This document shows, in pieces, positions 35,508-46,692 of a stretch of 64,000 nt of DNA. The position numbers were made by a program, and so were the translations under genes. Source of the stretch: Candidimonas humi. GTDB taxonomy: Bacteria > Pseudomonadota > Gammaproteobacteria > Burkholderiales > Burkholderiaceae_B. Every line of letters starts with the position of its first letter. Within the stretch, counting starts at the first letter, position 1. The notes beneath the pieces were generated by a model, which saw only the letters and a list, made by a program, of their open reading frames with translations, did not search any database and was not told where the DNA came from. The stretch covers positions 682,001-746,000 of the forward strand of contig NZ_JAHTBN010000001.1 in the NCBI RefSeq assembly GCF_019166065.1, in the 5' to 3' direction.

Positions 35508-36503
35508 TTACAGCCGGCCTCGCTCCAGCAGCGTGCGCACATAGGACGCTACCCCTGTGCCTACATCCCGGAAGGGCTGCGCGTAGCCGGCGCCGCGCAA
35601 CTGGGTCAAGTCGGCCTGGGTATGGCTCTGGTAGCGGCCCTTCAGGTCATCGGGGAAGTCGATGTAGCGTATCAGTTGCTGCTCGACCATTTCCTGCAGA
35701 GAGAGTTCGGGCCGACGATCCGCGGCGCGCAGCGTGTTGACCACGGTGCGCGCCACGTCGTTGAACGGCTGGGCACGGCCCGTGCCGCAATTGAAGATGC
35801 CGGATTTATCGGGATGATCGAGGAAGTACAGATTGACGTCCACCACGTCGTCGATGAAAACGAAATCGCGCAGTTGCCCGCCATCGGCATAGCCGTCCCA
35901 GCCGCCGAACAGGCGCACGTGCCCTTCCTTGCGGAACTGGTTCATGTTGTGAAAGGCCACCGAGGCCATGCGGCCCTTGTGCTGCTCGTTGGGCCCGTAC
36001 ACATTGAAGTAGCGCAGGCCAACCACCGGCGCCGCCAGCGCGTCCAGATGGCGGCGCAAGACCTGGTCGAACAGATACTTGGAATAGCCGTATACGTTCA
36101 GCGGCGACTCGTGCACCGGGTTCTCGGCATATACCGGACCGGCGCCGTACACCGCCGCCGAGGACGCATACACCAGCGGTATTTTCTGCGTCTGGCAGTA
36201 TTCGAACAGCTCGCGCGTCACCGTATAGTTGTTGTCGAGCATGTACTGGCCGTTGCGCTCGGTGGTGTCCGAGCAGGCCCCCTGGTGCAGCACCGCTTCC
36301 ACGCCCGAGAACTGGCGGCGCGCCACGCGCTGGCGGAACTCGTCCTTGTGCAGGTAGTCGGCGATGCGGCAATCGACCAGGTTGATGAACTTGTCGCCCT
36401 GGGTAAGATCGTCGACCACCATGATGTCGGTGTATCCGCGACGGTTCAGCCCCGCCACCAGGTTGCTGCCTATGAAGCCGGCGCCGCCGGTCACTATGAT
36501 CAT
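35508..36503 (-). CDS. rfaD: ADP-L-glycero-D-manno-heptose-6-epimerase
   Basis: This NAD(P)-dependent epimerase makes the heptose donor for the LPS inner core. [14 protein letters not shown] is the Rossmann motif at the N-terminus. [10 protein letters not shown] holds the SDR Tyr-x3-Lys pair, and [19 protein letters not shown] is specific to this epimerase. The ATG at 36503 overlaps the rfaE stop (ATGA) and gives 331 residues. It is also known as hldD. Confidence 0.96.
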   Translation of the reverse strand: MIIVTGGAGFIGSNLVAGLNRRGYTDIMVVDDLTQGDKFINLVDCRIADYLHKDEFRQRVARRQFSGVEAVLHQGACSDTTERNGQYMLDNNYTVTRELFEYCQTQKIPLVYASSAAVYGAGPVYAENPVHESPLNVYGYSKYLFDQVLRRHLDALAAPVVGLRYFNVYGPNEQHKGRMASVAFHNMNQFRKEGHVRLFGGWDGYADGGQLRDFVFIDDVVDVNLYFLDHPDKSGIFNCGTGRAQPFNDVARTVVNTLRAADRRPELSLQEMVEQQLIRYIDFPDDLKGRYQSHTQADLTQLRGAGYAQPFRDVGTGVASYVRTLLERGRL

Positions 36504-37426
36504 GCCAATTCTCCTGCCGTCACCACCGACGTTCCGAGTTTGCCCACCACGATGCCGCCGGCCCGGTTCGCCCAACGCATGGACTCTTCCCAGGACAGCC
36601 CCGCGGCGCGCGTCACCGCCAGGGTCGCGAGCACGGTGTCGCCCGCCCCCGACACATCGAATACCTCGTGTGCCTGCGCATCGACGTGCGCACGCCCGGC
36701 CTGCGTGAACAGCGTCATGCCTTGCTCGGAACGGGTCACCAGCAAGGCCTCGAGCTGCAGCTCGGCGCGCAGCGCCTGGGCGCGCTCGGTCAACTCTTCC
36801 TCGGTCTGCCAGCGCCCTACCGCTTCTTGCATTTCGGCCCGATTAGGCGTGACCAGGCTGGCGCCGCGATAACGCTTGTACAAATGCCCCTTGGGGTCGA
36901 CCAGCACCGGCACGCCGGCCTCGCGGGCCGCGGCGATCAAGCCTTCTACCTGGCCGAGCACGCCCTTGGCGTAATCGGACAGCACCAAGACGTCGTGGCC
37001 GCGCAGCAGCGCGGAGGCCTCGGCGCGTATGCGTTCCAGGCTATCGGGGGCCGGGCCCTGTTCGAAATCTATGCGCAACAGTTGCTGCTGACGCCCCAGC
37101 ACGCGCATCTTGGTGGTCGTGTGCAGGCTGGCGTCGTCGACCAGATGCGTGGCGATGCCGGCCTCGGCGGCCAATTGCGCCACCTTCTGTCCAGCCTCGT
37201 CCATCCCCACCACGCCGAGCAGCGTGGCCTGCCCGCCCAGGGCAACAATATTGCGCGCCACGTTGGCCGCGCCGCCCAGGCGGTCTTCGCGCCGCGCCAC
37301 GCGCACCACCGGCACCGGGGCTTCGGGCGAGATCCGTTCCACCTCGCCGAACCAGTAGCGGTCGAGCATCACATCGCCGACCACCAGCACCCTGGCCCGG
37401 CTGATCGCGTCCACAGGAAACACCAT
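36500..37426 (-). CDS. rfaE: D-glycero-beta-D-manno-heptose-7-phosphate kinase (RfaE domain 1)
   Basis: This PfkB-family kinase phosphorylates heptose 7-phosphate at C1. [24 protein letters not shown] is the substrate-binding start, and [15 protein letters not shown] holds the catalytic aspartate. With 308 residues it is the kinase domain alone. The adenylyltransferase domain that E. coli HldE carries at its C-terminus is absent and must be encoded elsewhere, as in other Burkholderiales. It is sandwiched between lapB (one-base overlap) and rfaD (four-base overlap). Confidence 0.95.
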   Translation of the reverse strand: MVFPVDAISRARVLVVGDVMLDRYWFGEVERISPEAPVPVVRVARREDRLGGAANVARNIVALGGQATLLGVVGMDEAGQKVAQLAAEAGIATHLVDDASLHTTTKMRVLGRQQQLLRIDFEQGPAPDSLERIRAEASALLRGHDVLVLSDYAKGVLGQVEGLIAAAREAGVPVLVDPKGHLYKRYRGASLVTPNRAEMQEAVGRWQTEEELTERAQALRAELQLEALLVTRSEQGMTLFTQAGRAHVDAQAHEVFDVSGAGDTVLATLAVTRAAGLSWEESMRWANRAGGIVVGKLGTSVVTAGELA

Positions 37427-38643
37427 CACTTCAACTCCTCGAGACGGCGTGGCTCGTAGGTTTCCCAGGAATTGCATCCCGGGCACTGCCAATAGAAATG
37501 CCGCGCCTGGAAGCCGCAGACACGGCATGCGTAGCGATCCAGGCGCTGGGTATGCTTGTGGATCAGCGAGCGCAGCAGGCTCAGGTCTGCGCCTTGCGGC
37601 GAGCCGGGCGGCGGCGCGGCGTCGCCGCTGGCCAGTTCGGCCTCGAGCAGGCGGTCCAGGCCCAGCAGCGAAGGATGGGCCCGCAAGGCTTCGCGCGCGA
37701 AATCCCAGGCGGGCGTATAGCCGGCCTGATTGCGCAGCTCGCGAAACACCACGTTGAAAAGATCGAGCTCGGGATGGCGGGAATAATGGTCGCGCAACAG
37801 CGCCAGGCCTTCGGCCGGATGGCCCGCGGCACGATACAGTTCCAGCAGGTCGGAGGCCACCAGACCCGCATACTCGGGCGCCGTGGACAGCACGGACTCG
37901 AGATAGACGCGCTCGCGCTCGGGGTTCTGGTTGAGCTTGGCGAGATTGGCGCGCAGCATCGCGATGCGCGCCTCGCTCGCCTGGCCCACGCCCTTGCGGT
38001 TCAGCGCCCGGACGGCGTTGTCTGCGGCATCCAGCGCCTCGTTGGCCAGTTGCATGTCGGGCGGCTTGGCCATCATGGCGGCCTGCGCCCGCTCGCACTG
38101 GTAGTGCACCAGTTGCGGCACGGGCTCGTCGACCAGCGCGCGCAAGCGCTTGACGGCATCGATGGCCTTGGGCCAGTCATGCTCGGATTCATAGATACGG
38201 ATCAACGCGCGCACCGCGGGTATGGCAAAGCGCGTGTCCTGCACGATCTGGAACGCCTGTTCGGCGCGGTCCAGCATGCCCGCCTTGAGAAAATCCTGGG
38301 CGATCTCGTGCTGCGCATGCTCGCGATCGGCCAGCGGCAGGTCGGCGCGCGACAGCAGGCTTTGATGCACGCGGATCGCGCGCTCCATTTCGCCGCGCCG
38401 GCGAAACAGGCTGCCCAGGGCGAAGTGCAGTTCCGTCGTCTCGGGATCGAGCTTGACCACCTCGACGAAGGCGTCGATGGCGCGGTCGGGCTCTTCATTG
38501 AGCAGGAAGTTCAGGCCCTTGAAATACGAATCGGGCATGGCGCGCGTCTCGGACAACATCTGGCGAATGTCGACGCGCGCCGCGATCCAGCCCAGGGCGA
38601 ACAGGATCGGGACGAAAATCAGCCACCATGGTTCGAAATCCAC
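37426..38643 (-). CDS. lapB: LPS assembly protein LapB
   Basis: LapB is an inner-membrane TPR protein that controls LpxC turnover and LPS assembly. Residues 1-22 are the membrane anchor (WWLIFVPILFALGWIA). Tetratricopeptide repeats fill the middle. The C-terminus is a rubredoxin-like CxxC...CxxC metal site (CRVCGF and CPGC). The start is GTG at 38643, and the length of 405 fits. It follows lapA by 21 bases and is fused in one unit with two heptose genes, all acting on LPS. Confidence 0.95.
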   Translation of the reverse strand: MDFEPWWLIFVPILFALGWIAARVDIRQMLSETRAMPDSYFKGLNFLLNEEPDRAIDAFVEVVKLDPETTELHFALGSLFRRRGEMERAIRVHQSLLSRADLPLADREHAQHEIAQDFLKAGMLDRAEQAFQIVQDTRFAIPAVRALIRIYESEHDWPKAIDAVKRLRALVDEPVPQLVHYQCERAQAAMMAKPPDMQLANEALDAADNAVRALNRKGVGQASEARIAMLRANLAKLNQNPERERVYLESVLSTAPEYAGLVASDLLELYRAAGHPAEGLALLRDHYSRHPELDLFNVVFRELRNQAGYTPAWDFAREALRAHPSLLGLDRLLEAELASGDAAPPPGSPQGADLSLLRSLIHKHTQRLDRYACRVCGFQARHFYWQCPGCNSWETYEPRRLEELK

Positions 38644-38664
38644 TCTGAGGCCTCGGTCGCAGCG

Positions 38665-38988
38665 TTACAGGGGAGCCATGGGCGCGATCGTCTCCGGCGC
38701 CACGGCCGCGGTGGGCGTGACCGGATGCTTGAGGCGGTCTTCGAGGCGTTCGAGTTCGCGGCGCAGCCGGCGCGTCTCGCGCGCGCGGCGCATCAGCGCG
38801 GGCATGGCAGCCAGCAGCCCGAACAGCGCGCCCAGCACGAACAGCACCAACATCACCACGATCAGCGGCACGCCCCTGATCGCGTGGTCCGCGTACAGGC
38901 CCACGTCGACCGGGCCGGTATTCTTCAGGGCGAACAATAGCACCAGGATGAACACCAAGATCCGCAACACCCAGACCACGTAACGCAT
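38665..38988 (-). CDS. lapA: LPS assembly protein LapA (DUF1049)
   Basis: This 107-residue membrane protein works with LapB. Two hydrophobic segments (VLRILVFILVLLFAL at residues 7-21 and VPLIVVMLVLFVLGALFGLLA at 40-60) are followed by a charged coiled-coil-like stretch RRARETRRLRRELERLEDRL. The ATG at 38988 gives the usual length. A terminator lies between ihfB and this gene, so lapA probably starts its own transcription unit. The 294-base gap otherwise holds nothing recognisable. Confidence 0.93.
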   Translation of the reverse strand: MRYVVWVLRILVFILVLLFALKNTGPVDVGLYADHAIRGVPLIVVMLVLFVLGALFGLLAAMPALMRRARETRRLRRELERLEDRLKHPVTPTAAVAPETIAPMAPL

Positions 38989-39180
38989 AGTGCAAACTCC
39001 AATGTAACGGCGGGACGGCCGCCAGGATGGCTGGGCGGCCGAAACCCAGATTGTAATTGGGAAACGGCGCCCGGACAGCCTTGCAACATCGGGACGCCCC
39101 AAGCCCGCCTGTGTGGCGCGCATTCCCCAGCCTCGATGGCCGCGGAAAAGGCGGCCGCCGGCAGACAGGACGGTCGCGGC

Positions 39181-39213
39181 AAAAAAAAACCGCTGCTCGC
39201 GCAGCGGGTTTTT
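39181..39213. terminator. Bidirectional terminator after ihfB
   Basis: CCGCTGC (39190-39196) pairs with GCAGCGG (39201-39207) around TCGC. Nine A residues precede it on the plus strand and give nine T residues on the minus strand for ihfB. GTTTTT follows on the plus side. Confidence 0.9.
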
Positions 39214-39282
39214 CGACAATCAGACTGGCCCGCGGGCAAACGCGGGCCTTGGTCGCATACAGGCCGCCATGGCCGGCAGGTT

Positions 39283-39639
39283 TCAGCCGTGCATCATGCG
39301 GGTATCGAGCTGGCCCAGTTCGTAAGAGGGCTCGGCTGCCGCCCTGACCTCTTCTTCATAGGCCGAATCGACCCGCTCGCGCAATTCCTTGCCGGCCTTG
39401 AAGTGCGGCACCTGTTTGCCAGGCACCAACACTTTCTCGCCCGATTTGGGATTGCGGCCCACCCGCGGCGAACGCTCCGACAGGGAAAAGCTGCCGAAGC
39501 CGCGGATCTCGATGCGCTGCCCGCTGGCCAGGGCCTGGGTCATCGCATCGAGCACCGTCTTGACGGCGTAATCCGTGTCGCGCGCCGCCAGTTGCGGATA
39601 GCGGCTTGCCAGTATCGCGATCAGCTCTGACTTAGTCAC
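39283..39639 (-). CDS. ihfB: Integration host factor subunit beta
   Basis: IhfB is one half of the DNA-bending IHF heterodimer. [16 protein letters not shown] at the start and [30 protein letters not shown] in the DNA-binding arm are hallmark segments. The start is a GTG at 39639, five bases after the rpsA stop, giving 118 residues. The acidic tail beyond about residue 94 is longer than in E. coli IhfB (94 residues), as in other betaproteobacteria. The order rpsA-ihfB is conserved. Confidence 0.95.
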   Translation of the reverse strand: MTKSELIAILASRYPQLAARDTDYAVKTVLDAMTQALASGQRIEIRGFGSFSLSERSPRVGRNPKSGEKVLVPGKQVPHFKAGKELRERVDSAYEEEVRAAAEPSYELGQLDTRMMHG

Positions 39640-39644
39640 GCCAA

Positions 39645-41363
39645 TTAACCATCGTCGCGTTGTTGGTCCAGCTTGGCCTTCAGCAGGGCGCCCAGATTGG
39701 TGGTGCCCGACGAAGCGCTGGCCTCGGACATGCGCTGGATGGTATCGGCGGTCTCGGCGTTGTCGCGTGCGCGGATCGAAAGCTGGATCGAACGCGTCTT
39801 GCGGTCGATGTTGACGATCATGGCTTCGACGTTCTCGCCGGCCTTCAACACCGTGGTGGCGTCCTCGACGCGGCCCGCGGAGATCTCCGAGGCGCGCAGG
39901 TAGCCTTCGACGTCCACCGACAGGGTCACGACAGCGCCCTTGGGCTCGACCGACTTGATCACGCCCGGAACAACCGCACCCTTGTCGTAGGTGGCCACGA
40001 AATTGTTGAAGGGATCGCCTTCGAGCTGCTTGATGCCCAGCGAGATGCGTTCCTTGTCGGTGTCGATGCCCAGCACCACGGCGTCGATTTCGTCGCCCTT
40101 CTTGAAGCCGCGCACGGCTTCTTCGCCCGACTCCGTCCAGGACAGGTCGGACAAGTGCACCAGGCCGTCGATGCCGCCGGGCAGGCCGACGAACACGCCG
40201 AAGTCGGTAATCGACTTGATGGCGCCGCGCACCTTGTCGCCGCGCTTGAAGTTGACAGCGAACTCTTCCCAGGGATTGGGGCGGCACTGCTTCATGCCCA
40301 GCGAGATGCGGCGACGGTCTTCGTCGATCTCGAGCACCATGACTTCGACTTCTTCGCCCAGGGTGACTACCTTGCGCGGATCGACGTTCTTGTTGGTCCA
40401 GTCCATTTCGGAGACGTGCACCAGGCCTTCGATACCGGCCTCGACCTCGACGAAAGCACCGTAGTCGGTCAGGTTGGTGACCTTGCCGAACAGGCGGGTG
40501 CCTTGCGGGTAGCGGCGCGCCAGGCCGACCCAGGGATCTTCGCCCAGTTGCTTGACGCCCAGCGAGACGCGGCTCTTTTCCTGGTCGAACTTGAGCACCT
40601 TGGCCTCGACTTCCTGGCCCACCTGCAGGACCTCGGAAGGATGGCGCACACGGCGCCAGGCCATGTCGGTGATGTGCAGCAGGCCGTCGATACCGCCCAG
40701 GTCGACGAACGCGCCGTAGTCGGTGATGTTCTTGACCACGCCCTTGACCACTGCGCCCTCGGAGAGGGTTTCGAGCAGCTTCTGGCGTTCTTCGCCCATG
40801 CTGGCCTCGAGCACCGAGCGGCGCGACAGCACCACGTTGTTGCGCTTGCGATCGAGCTTGATGACCTTGAATTCCAGGGTCTTGCCCTCGTAGGGGGTGG
40901 TGTCCTTGACCGGACGCAGGTCGACCAGCGAGCCGGGCAGGAAGGCGCGGATGCCGTTGGTCATGACGGTCAGGCCGCCCTTGACCTTGCCGGTGATGGT
41001 GCCGTTGACCAGTTCGCCGGATTCCAGGGCCTGTTCGAGCTGCAGCCAGGCCGACAGGCGCTTGGCGCGGTCGCGCGACAGGATGGTGTCGCCGTAGCCG
41101 TTTTCGAGCGAATCGATGGCGACGGAAACGAAGTCGCCCGCCTTGACTTCGAGTTCGCCCTGGTCGTTCAGGAATTCTTCGATGGGAATGAGGGCTTCGG
41201 ACTTCAGGCCGGCGTTGACGACAACGAAATTGTGGTCGACACGCACGACTTCCGCGGAAATGACCTCACCGGACTTCATGTCCTGGTTTTTGACGCTTTC
41301 TGCGAAAAGGTCGGCAAAGCTCTCGCCGCCGGAAGTGGCGGCAGTGGTGGGAATGGAAGACAT
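39645..41363 (-). CDS. rpsA: 30S ribosomal protein S1
   Basis: S1 brings mRNA to the ribosome through six S1 RNA-binding domains, all visible as repeats of the type [29 protein letters not shown]. The repeats with [23 protein letters not shown] and [23 protein letters not shown] are two clear examples. The ATG at 41363 gives 572 residues; an upstream in-frame start at 41387 adds eight residues without support. It lies between cmk and ihfB, the standard order. Confidence 0.97.
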   Translation of the reverse strand: MSSIPTTAATSGGESFADLFAESVKNQDMKSGEVISAEVVRVDHNFVVVNAGLKSEALIPIEEFLNDQGELEVKAGDFVSVAIDSLENGYGDTILSRDRAKRLSAWLQLEQALESGELVNGTITGKVKGGLTVMTNGIRAFLPGSLVDLRPVKDTTPYEGKTLEFKVIKLDRKRNNVVLSRRSVLEASMGEERQKLLETLSEGAVVKGVVKNITDYGAFVDLGGIDGLLHITDMAWRRVRHPSEVLQVGQEVEAKVLKFDQEKSRVSLGVKQLGEDPWVGLARRYPQGTRLFGKVTNLTDYGAFVEVEAGIEGLVHVSEMDWTNKNVDPRKVVTLGEEVEVMVLEIDEDRRRISLGMKQCRPNPWEEFAVNFKRGDKVRGAIKSITDFGVFVGLPGGIDGLVHLSDLSWTESGEEAVRGFKKGDEIDAVVLGIDTDKERISLGIKQLEGDPFNNFVATYDKGAVVPGVIKSVEPKGAVVTLSVDVEGYLRASEISAGRVEDATTVLKAGENVEAMIVNIDRKTRSIQLSIRARDNAETADTIQRMSEASASSGTTNLGALLKAKLDQQRDDG

Positions 41364-41472
41364 TAAGTTGAATCCATGTGGCCGCAAGGGCCGTTAAATA
41401 ACACGCCAAAGTATCGCGCATACCCGGCGGAGTGAACAAAAACCCCCGGCCTTGCCGGCGCCGCGAGCGCCT

Positions 41473-42168
41473 TCAGGTCCGGGAACCCAGGCTCGACCAG
41501 AGATCGAGCACCTGCTTGACTGTTGCATCGACGGAAAGATTCGACGAATCGATCGTCCGGGCGTCCGGCGCCGCCGCAAGCGGCGCATTGGCCCGGTTGC
41601 GATCGCGCGCATCGCGCTCCCGCATATCCTGCAACAGGTCCGCTAGATTAGCAGAAAATCCCTTTTCCTTCAACTGCTTACAGCGCCTCTGCGCACGGGC
41701 TTGGACGTCGGCCACGAGAAAAATCTTCAGGGGCGCGTCGGGAAACACCACGGTCCCCATGTCGCGCCCGTCGGCCACCAGTCCGGGAGCCCGGCGAAAG
41801 GCCCGCTGGCGATCGAGCAGCGCCTGGCGCAGCGGCGCGTAGGCCGCGATTTTCGAGGCCAGGTTGCCCACTTGCTCTTCGCGGATGCGTGCCGCCACGT
41901 CGACGCCGCCCATCCAGATGCAGCCCGCATCGAAACGCACGTCCAGGTCCTGGGCGGCTCGCGCGACCGCGGCTTCGTCGCCCGGATCGATGCCGCCGTC
42001 GAGCACTGCCAGGGCGGCCAGCCGGTACAGCGCCCCGCTGTCCAGCACCGACCAGCCCAGGGCCTGGGCGACCCGGTGGGCGATCGTGCCCTTGCCCGAG
42101 GCCGTGGGGCCGTCGATCGTGATCATCGGAATGGCGGCCTCGCCGGCCGCGCTGCTCGTATCGCTCAT
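41473..42168 (-). CDS. cmk: Cytidylate kinase
   Basis: Cmk phosphorylates CMP and dCMP with [22 protein letters not shown] is the P-loop near the N-terminus, LDSGALYR is the nucleotide motif, and [15 protein letters not shown] is specific to the CMP kinase family. The ATG at 42168 gives 231 residues, with a loosely conserved first 14; a GTG five codons upstream is possible. It is 21 bases after aroA and 109 bases before rpsA. Confidence 0.95.
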   Translation of the reverse strand: MSDTSSAAGEAAIPMITIDGPTASGKGTIAHRVAQALGWSVLDSGALYRLAALAVLDGGIDPGDEAAVARAAQDLDVRFDAGCIWMGGVDVAARIREEQVGNLASKIAAYAPLRQALLDRQRAFRRAPGLVADGRDMGTVVFPDAPLKIFLVADVQARAQRRCKQLKEKGFSANLADLLQDMRERDARDRNRANAPLAAAPDARTIDSSNLSVDATVKQVLDLWSSLGSRT

Positions 42169-42189
42169 GTCTGTTCCCCGCACCCTGCT

Positions 42190-43512
42190 TCAGTCTCGCA
42201 GCAGGCCCTTGAACACCGTGAAATAGTCCGGGAAGGTCTTGCTCACGCAGCCCGGATCCAGGATGGTGACCGGCACAGGCCCGAAAGCCGCCAGCGAAAA
42301 GCACATGGCCATGCGGTGGTCGTCGTAGGTGGCGATGGCGGCCGGACGCCACTGTCCCGCCTGCACGGGGTGCACCCGCAGCCAGTCTGGCCCCGATTCC
42401 ACATGGGCGCCGAGCTTGGCCAGCTCGGTGTGCATGGCGTGGATCCTATCGGTTTCCTTGACACGCCAGCTGCCTATATTGCGCAAGGTGCAGGGCCCGT
42501 CGGCATACAGCGCCAGCGCCGCGGCCGTCATGGCCGCGTCGGGTATCAGGTTGAAATCCAGGTCGAAGGCCTGCAGTCTGCCGCCCTCGGCCACGCAGAC
42601 GCCGCCGGCCTCGATCGCGTCGGCCTCGCGGCGGATGCGCGCACCCATGGCCTCGAGCGTATCGGCAAACGCGACATCGCCCTGGATGCTGGCGGCGCCC
42701 ACCCCGCGGATGCGCACCGGGCCGCCCGCTATGGCCCCCAGCGCCATGAAATATGAGGCCGACGAAGCATCGCCTTCGATCGGCAGCGTGCCGGGCGAAC
42801 GATAGGCCGCGCCGGCCGGCACGACATAGCGGTTCCAGCCCTCGCGCCGCACCTCGACGCCGAAACGCGCCATCAGGTTCAAGGTGATCAGGATGTAGGG
42901 CTTGGAGATCAGCTCGCCCTCGACCTCTATGACGAGATCGGCGCCGGCCCGGCTTGCCAGCATGGGCGCGGCCATCAGCAGCGCCGTCAGGAACTGGCTG
43001 GACACCGAGCCCTTGACCCGCACGGGCCTGTCCACCTTCAGGCTGCCGCGGCCTATGGCCAGCGGCGGATAGCCCTCGGCGCCCAGGTAGCGGATATCGG
43101 CGCCCAGGGCCCGCAGCCCGTCGACCAGGTCGCCGATGGGACGTTCGTGCATGCGCGGCACGCCCGACAACTGGTAGTCGCCCCCCATCACGGCCAGCGC
43201 CGCGGTCATAGGGCGAAAAGCCGTGCCGGCATTGCCCAGGAACAGCTCGGCCTGGCGCACGGGAAACGGGCAGGCGCCCTCGATCTCGACCTCGGTGGGG
43301 CCGATATTGCGCACCGCCACGCCGAGCTGCCGCAAGGCAGCCAGCATGACGCGCGTGTCGTCGGAGTCGAGCAAGCCCTGCAGGCGCGTGCGGCCCTGCG
43401 CCAGCGCGGACAGCAGCAGCGCGCGGTTGGAAATGCTCTTGGAGCCGGGCAGCACGACTTCGCCCCCGGCGCGGCGCGCCGGCGCCAGGGTCAGGCTATC
43501 GGCCTTGGACAT
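42190..43512 (-). CDS. aroA: 3-phosphoshikimate 1-carboxyvinyltransferase (EPSP synthase)
   Basis: AroA joins PEP to shikimate 3-phosphate in the chorismate pathway. [20 protein letters not shown] is the N-terminal signature. [20 protein letters not shown] and [20 protein letters not shown] carry PEP and substrate contacts. The motif GNAGTAxRP is of the class I, glyphosate-sensitive type. It has 440 residues and starts 43 bases after tyrA. Confidence 0.97.
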   Translation of the reverse strand: MSKADSLTLAPARRAGGEVVLPGSKSISNRALLLSALAQGRTRLQGLLDSDDTRVMLAALRQLGVAVRNIGPTEVEIEGACPFPVRQAELFLGNAGTAFRPMTAALAVMGGDYQLSGVPRMHERPIGDLVDGLRALGADIRYLGAEGYPPLAIGRGSLKVDRPVRVKGSVSSQFLTALLMAAPMLASRAGADLVIEVEGELISKPYILITLNLMARFGVEVRREGWNRYVVPAGAAYRSPGTLPIEGDASSASYFMALGAIAGGPVRIRGVGAASIQGDVAFADTLEAMGARIRREADAIEAGGVCVAEGGRLQAFDLDFNLIPDAAMTAAALALYADGPCTLRNIGSWRVKETDRIHAMHTELAKLGAHVESGPDWLRVHPVQAGQWRPAAIATYDDHRMAMCFSLAAFGPVPVTILDPGCVSKTFPDYFTVFKGLLRD

Positions 43513-43554
43513 GGCATCCCCTTTCGCCGCCGCGCGATCTCTCTTGCAATGGAA

Positions 43555-44457
43555 TCATGACAGCCCGCTCCTGCTGCCCCACAGGCGGCGCGCCAGCGCG
43601 GCGCGCTCGAGCCAATCGTACAGATCCTGGCCGTCCTCGCGTTCCAGCGCCTGTTCGGCCTGCGCCAATGCCTGCCTGATTTCCCGCAGCTCGGACAGCA
43701 CCGCCGCGCGGTTGGCCAGGAAGATGTCGCGCCACATTTCCGCCGAGCCGGCGGCGATGCGCGTGAAATCGCGAAAACCCGTGCCGGCCAGGCTCAGGCG
43801 CACGTCCGAATCGCGCGACGCGGCCACTTGCTCCATATAGACCGAGGCCAGGAAATGCGGCACATGGCTGACCGAGGCCAGCACCACATCGTGCGCCTCG
43901 GGCTCCATGGTCAGGACGCGCGCGCCGCAGCTTTCCCACAAGCCGGTCAAGCGCAGGCGCGCATCCATGGAATTTTCCGCCAGGGGCGTGAGCACTACAT
44001 TGCGGCCCCGATACAGAGTCGCGTCGGCGGCCTCGGGGCCGGTGCGCTCGGCGCCGGCAATGGGATGGCCAGGCACGAACTGCGCGGCGCATTCGCCCAG
44101 CGCGGCGCGCGCCGTGCGCGCCACGTCCGCCTTGGTGCTGCCCACATCGGTAACAAGCGTCCCGGCGCGCAAATGGGGCTTCAGCTCGGACAGGATGCGG
44201 CCCATGGCGCCCACCGGGGTCGCCAGCATGATCAAGTCGGCGCTGGCGGCCGCCTGCCGCAAGTCGACGGCCTCGTCGATGAGCCCGAGCCGCTGCGCCT
44301 GCTGCAGCGTATGCGCATGGCGCCCCACCCCGAGCACGCGCCCGACCCTGCCCGCGGCGCGCAGCGCCGCGGCGAACGATCCTCCGATGAGCCCTACCCC
44401 GACGACCGCAAGCACATCAACCCGGGCCTGCCCGGTAGCCTCGGCCGCGGCGTTCAT
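43555..44457 (-). CDS. tyrA: Prephenate dehydrogenase family protein
   Basis: This NAD(P)-dependent enzyme oxidises prephenate (or arogenate) on the way to tyrosine. VVGVGLIGGSFAAALR is the Rossmann motif near residue 17. VPGHPIAGAERTG holds the catalytic histidine region, and VSHVPHFLASVY is typical of the helical domain. There is no fused chorismate mutase; that domain is on pheA here. The ATG at 44457 overlaps the hisC stop (ATGA) and gives 300 residues. Confidence 0.93.
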   Translation of the reverse strand: MNAAAEATGQARVDVLAVVGVGLIGGSFAAALRAAGRVGRVLGVGRHAHTLQQAQRLGLIDEAVDLRQAAASADLIMLATPVGAMGRILSELKPHLRAGTLVTDVGSTKADVARTARAALGECAAQFVPGHPIAGAERTGPEAADATLYRGRNVVLTPLAENSMDARLRLTGLWESCGARVLTMEPEAHDVVLASVSHVPHFLASVYMEQVAASRDSDVRLSLAGTGFRDFTRIAAGSAEMWRDIFLANRAAVLSELREIRQALAQAEQALEREDGQDLYDWLERAALARRLWGSRSGLS

Positions 44458-45593
44458 TTGTCCGCGAGCACCGCGGTGAGCGCCTCGATGAAGCGGGCGT
44501 TCTCCTGCGGCAGGCCGATGGACACGCGCAGCCATTCGGGCAGGCCGTCGCTCGTGACCGGGCGCACGATGACGCCGCGCTTGAGCAGTTCGAGGTTGAC
44601 GCGCGCCGCGTCGCCCACTCGCACCAGCACGAAATTGCCGTAGCTGGGCACGTATTGCAGGCCGAGCTTGCCGAAGGCCTCGGCCAGCGCCTGCTTGCCC
44701 GCCTTGTTGACTTCGTAGGCGCGCTGCAGGAAATCCTTGTCATGCAGCGCGGCAATGGCCGCCGCCTGCGCCAGGGTATTGACGTTGAAAGGCTGGCGCA
44801 CGCGGTTCAGCAGGTCGGTCAGGCGCGGCTGCGCCATCGCGAAGCCCACGCGCAGGCCGGCCAGGCCATAGGCCTTGGAGAAGGTGCGCACGACGATCAG
44901 GTTGGGAAAGCGCCGCACCCAGGCGGAGCTGTCGAAACGCAGCTCGGGGTCGAGATATTCGTTGTAGGCTTCGTCCAGCATTACTGTGACGCGCTCGCCG
45001 TGGGCCGCGTGCACCGCGGCCAGGAAGGCTTCCACCTTGGCCGAGGGCAGGAAGGTGCCGGTGGGATTGTTCGGATTGGCCACGAACAGCAAGCGCGTAT
45101 CGGCGTCGATGGCGGCCAGCATGGCGTCGAGGTCGTGGCCGTAGTCCAGGGTCGGTACCATGATGTGGCGCGCGCCGCGCGCCTGCGTGGCCAGCCGGTA
45201 GACCGCGAAGGCATGCCGCGAATAGACGCAGGACGAGCCCGGCGCCAGGAAGGCGAGCGAAGCCAGTTCGAGCAGGTCGTTCGAGCCATTGCCCAGGGTC
45301 AGCCACGAGGCCGGCACGCTGTAGTGCTCGGAGAGCGCTGCCTTGAGGTCGAAGCCGTTGGGGTCCGGATAACGGGCCAGGGTGCCCGCCGCTTCCATCA
45401 TGGCGAGCTGCGCCGTAGCGGGCAGGCCCAGCGGATTCTCGTTGGAAGCCAGCTTGACGATGGCCGCGGGGTCGAGCCCGAATTCGCGGGCCAGTTCGTC
45501 GATGGGCTTGCCGGCCTGGTAAGGCGCGATATCCAGGATATACGATGGCACCTGGGCATCCTGCCCGAGGTTCTTGGCGTCGTTGGCGTTCAT
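44454..45593 (-). CDS. hisC: Histidinol-phosphate aminotransferase
   Basis: This class I/II PLP aminotransferase of 379 residues carries ANPNNPTGTFL and FSKAYGLAGLRVG with the PLP lysine. The context (between pheA and tyrA, outside any his operon) suggests it also, or mainly, transaminates prephenate or phenylpyruvate-type substrates. It is probably a second HisC copy. Substrate preference cannot be settled from sequence. It is 13 bases after pheA. Confidence 0.9.
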   Translation of the reverse strand: MNANDAKNLGQDAQVPSYILDIAPYQAGKPIDELAREFGLDPAAIVKLASNENPLGLPATAQLAMMEAAGTLARYPDPNGFDLKAALSEHYSVPASWLTLGNGSNDLLELASLAFLAPGSSCVYSRHAFAVYRLATQARGARHIMVPTLDYGHDLDAMLAAIDADTRLLFVANPNNPTGTFLPSAKVEAFLAAVHAAHGERVTVMLDEAYNEYLDPELRFDSSAWVRRFPNLIVVRTFSKAYGLAGLRVGFAMAQPRLTDLLNRVRQPFNVNTLAQAAAIAALHDKDFLQRAYEVNKAGKQALAEAFGKLGLQYVPSYGNFVLVRVGDAARVNLELLKRGVIVRPVTSDGLPEWLRVSIGLPQENARFIEALTAVLADK

Positions 45594-45606
45594 TTGGAGC
45601 GTGTCC

Positions 45607-46692
45607 TCATTGGGCCGGATAAGAGCCCAGCACCTTGAAAAAGGCGACCTGTTTCTTCAGCGCGGCCAGGGCCTGCGCCACCGGCGCATCGTCGCGATGG
45701 CCCAGCAGATCGACGTAGAAATAGTATTCCCACTGCCCGGTGCGCGCGGGCCGCGATTCCAGCCGCGTCATGGACACGCCGTGCTCGGCCAGCGGCGCCA
45801 GCATCTCGTAGACGGCGCCGGCGCGGTTGGGCACCGCGAGAATCACGCTGGTCTTGTCGTGGCCGCTGGGCAAGGTGTCCATGGCGCCCACGGCCAGGAA
45901 GCGCGTGCGGTTCTGCGGGTCGTCCTGGATGCCGGAAGCGACGATGCCCAGGTTCCAGGCCGTGGCCGCCGTGGTGCCGGCGATGGCCGCCACGGTGGAA
46001 TCGCCGGCGGCGACCCGCGCCGCCTCGGCGTTGCTGGAAGCCGCGTCGCGCGCCAGGCCGGGGCAATGCTGGGTCAGCCAGCTCTGGCACTGCGCCAGCG
46101 CCTGCGGATGCGCCATGACCCGCAGCACGCCGTCGAGCGTGCCGGTGCGCGTCATGAGGCAATGATGGATCTTGATCGAACGCTCGCCGAGCACCTTCAA
46201 TGGCGAATTCAGCAGCAGGTCCAGGGTGCGGTTGACGGCGCCTTCCGTGGAGTTCTCGACCGGCACCATGCCGACATTGGCCTGCCCCGCCTCGATGGCG
46301 CGGAAGACTTCGTCGAAGCTGTTGCAGCGCAAAGGCGTGATGCTCTGCCCGAAATGCTCGTAGGCGGCCTGCTCGGAAAACGAGCCCTGCGGCCCCAGGT
46401 AGGCCACGGTTAGCGCGCTTTCCAGTCCGCGGCAGGCAGAGATGATCTGCGTCCACACCGCGTCCACGGCCTGTCCGGTGAAGGGGCCGCGGTTCGCGTC
46501 CTGCAGGCGGCGCACCACCATGGCCTCGCGCTCGGGCTTGAAGACGGGGCCGTCGGCATCGAAGGCGTGCTTGACGGCACCGACTTCCTGCGCGGCGCGG
46601 GCGCGCTGGTTCAGCAGCTCGAGTATCTGTTCGTCCAGCGAGTCGATGCGCTCGCGCAGCGGCCGCAAGCGTTCGGTGAGGGAATCATCCAT
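45607..46692 (-). CDS. pheA: Chorismate mutase / prephenate dehydratase (P-protein)
   Basis: This bifunctional enzyme makes phenylpyruvate from chorismate. Residues 1-90 are an AroQ-type chorismate mutase ([27 protein letters not shown]). Residues 95-270 are the dehydratase, with [13 protein letters not shown] and [20 protein letters not shown]. An ACT domain with [20 protein letters not shown] and [17 protein letters not shown] is the C-terminal regulatory part. The ATG at 46692 gives 361 residues and overlaps serC by eight bases. Confidence 0.96.
   Translation of the reverse strand: MDDSLTERLRPLRERIDSLDEQILELLNQRARAAQEVGAVKHAFDADGPVFKPEREAMVVRRLQDANRGPFTGQAVDAVWTQIISACRGLESALTVAYLGPQGSFSEQAAYEHFGQSITPLRCNSFDEVFRAIEAGQANVGMVPVENSTEGAVNRTLDLLLNSPLKVLGERSIKIHHCLMTRTGTLDGVLRVMAHPQALAQCQSWLTQHCPGLARDAASSNAEAARVAAGDSTVAAIAGTTAATAWNLGIVASGIQDDPQNRTRFLAVGAMDTLPSGHDKTSVILAVPNRAGAVYEMLAPLAEHGVSMTRLESRPARTGQWEYYFYVDLLGHRDDAPVAQALAALKKQVAFFKVLGSYPAQ

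Noticed and set aside
36500-37426. RfaE looks truncated because the adenylyltransferase domain is missing
   Set aside because: Separate kinase and adenylyltransferase genes are normal in Burkholderiales, and the gene has intact, overlapping neighbours on both sides.
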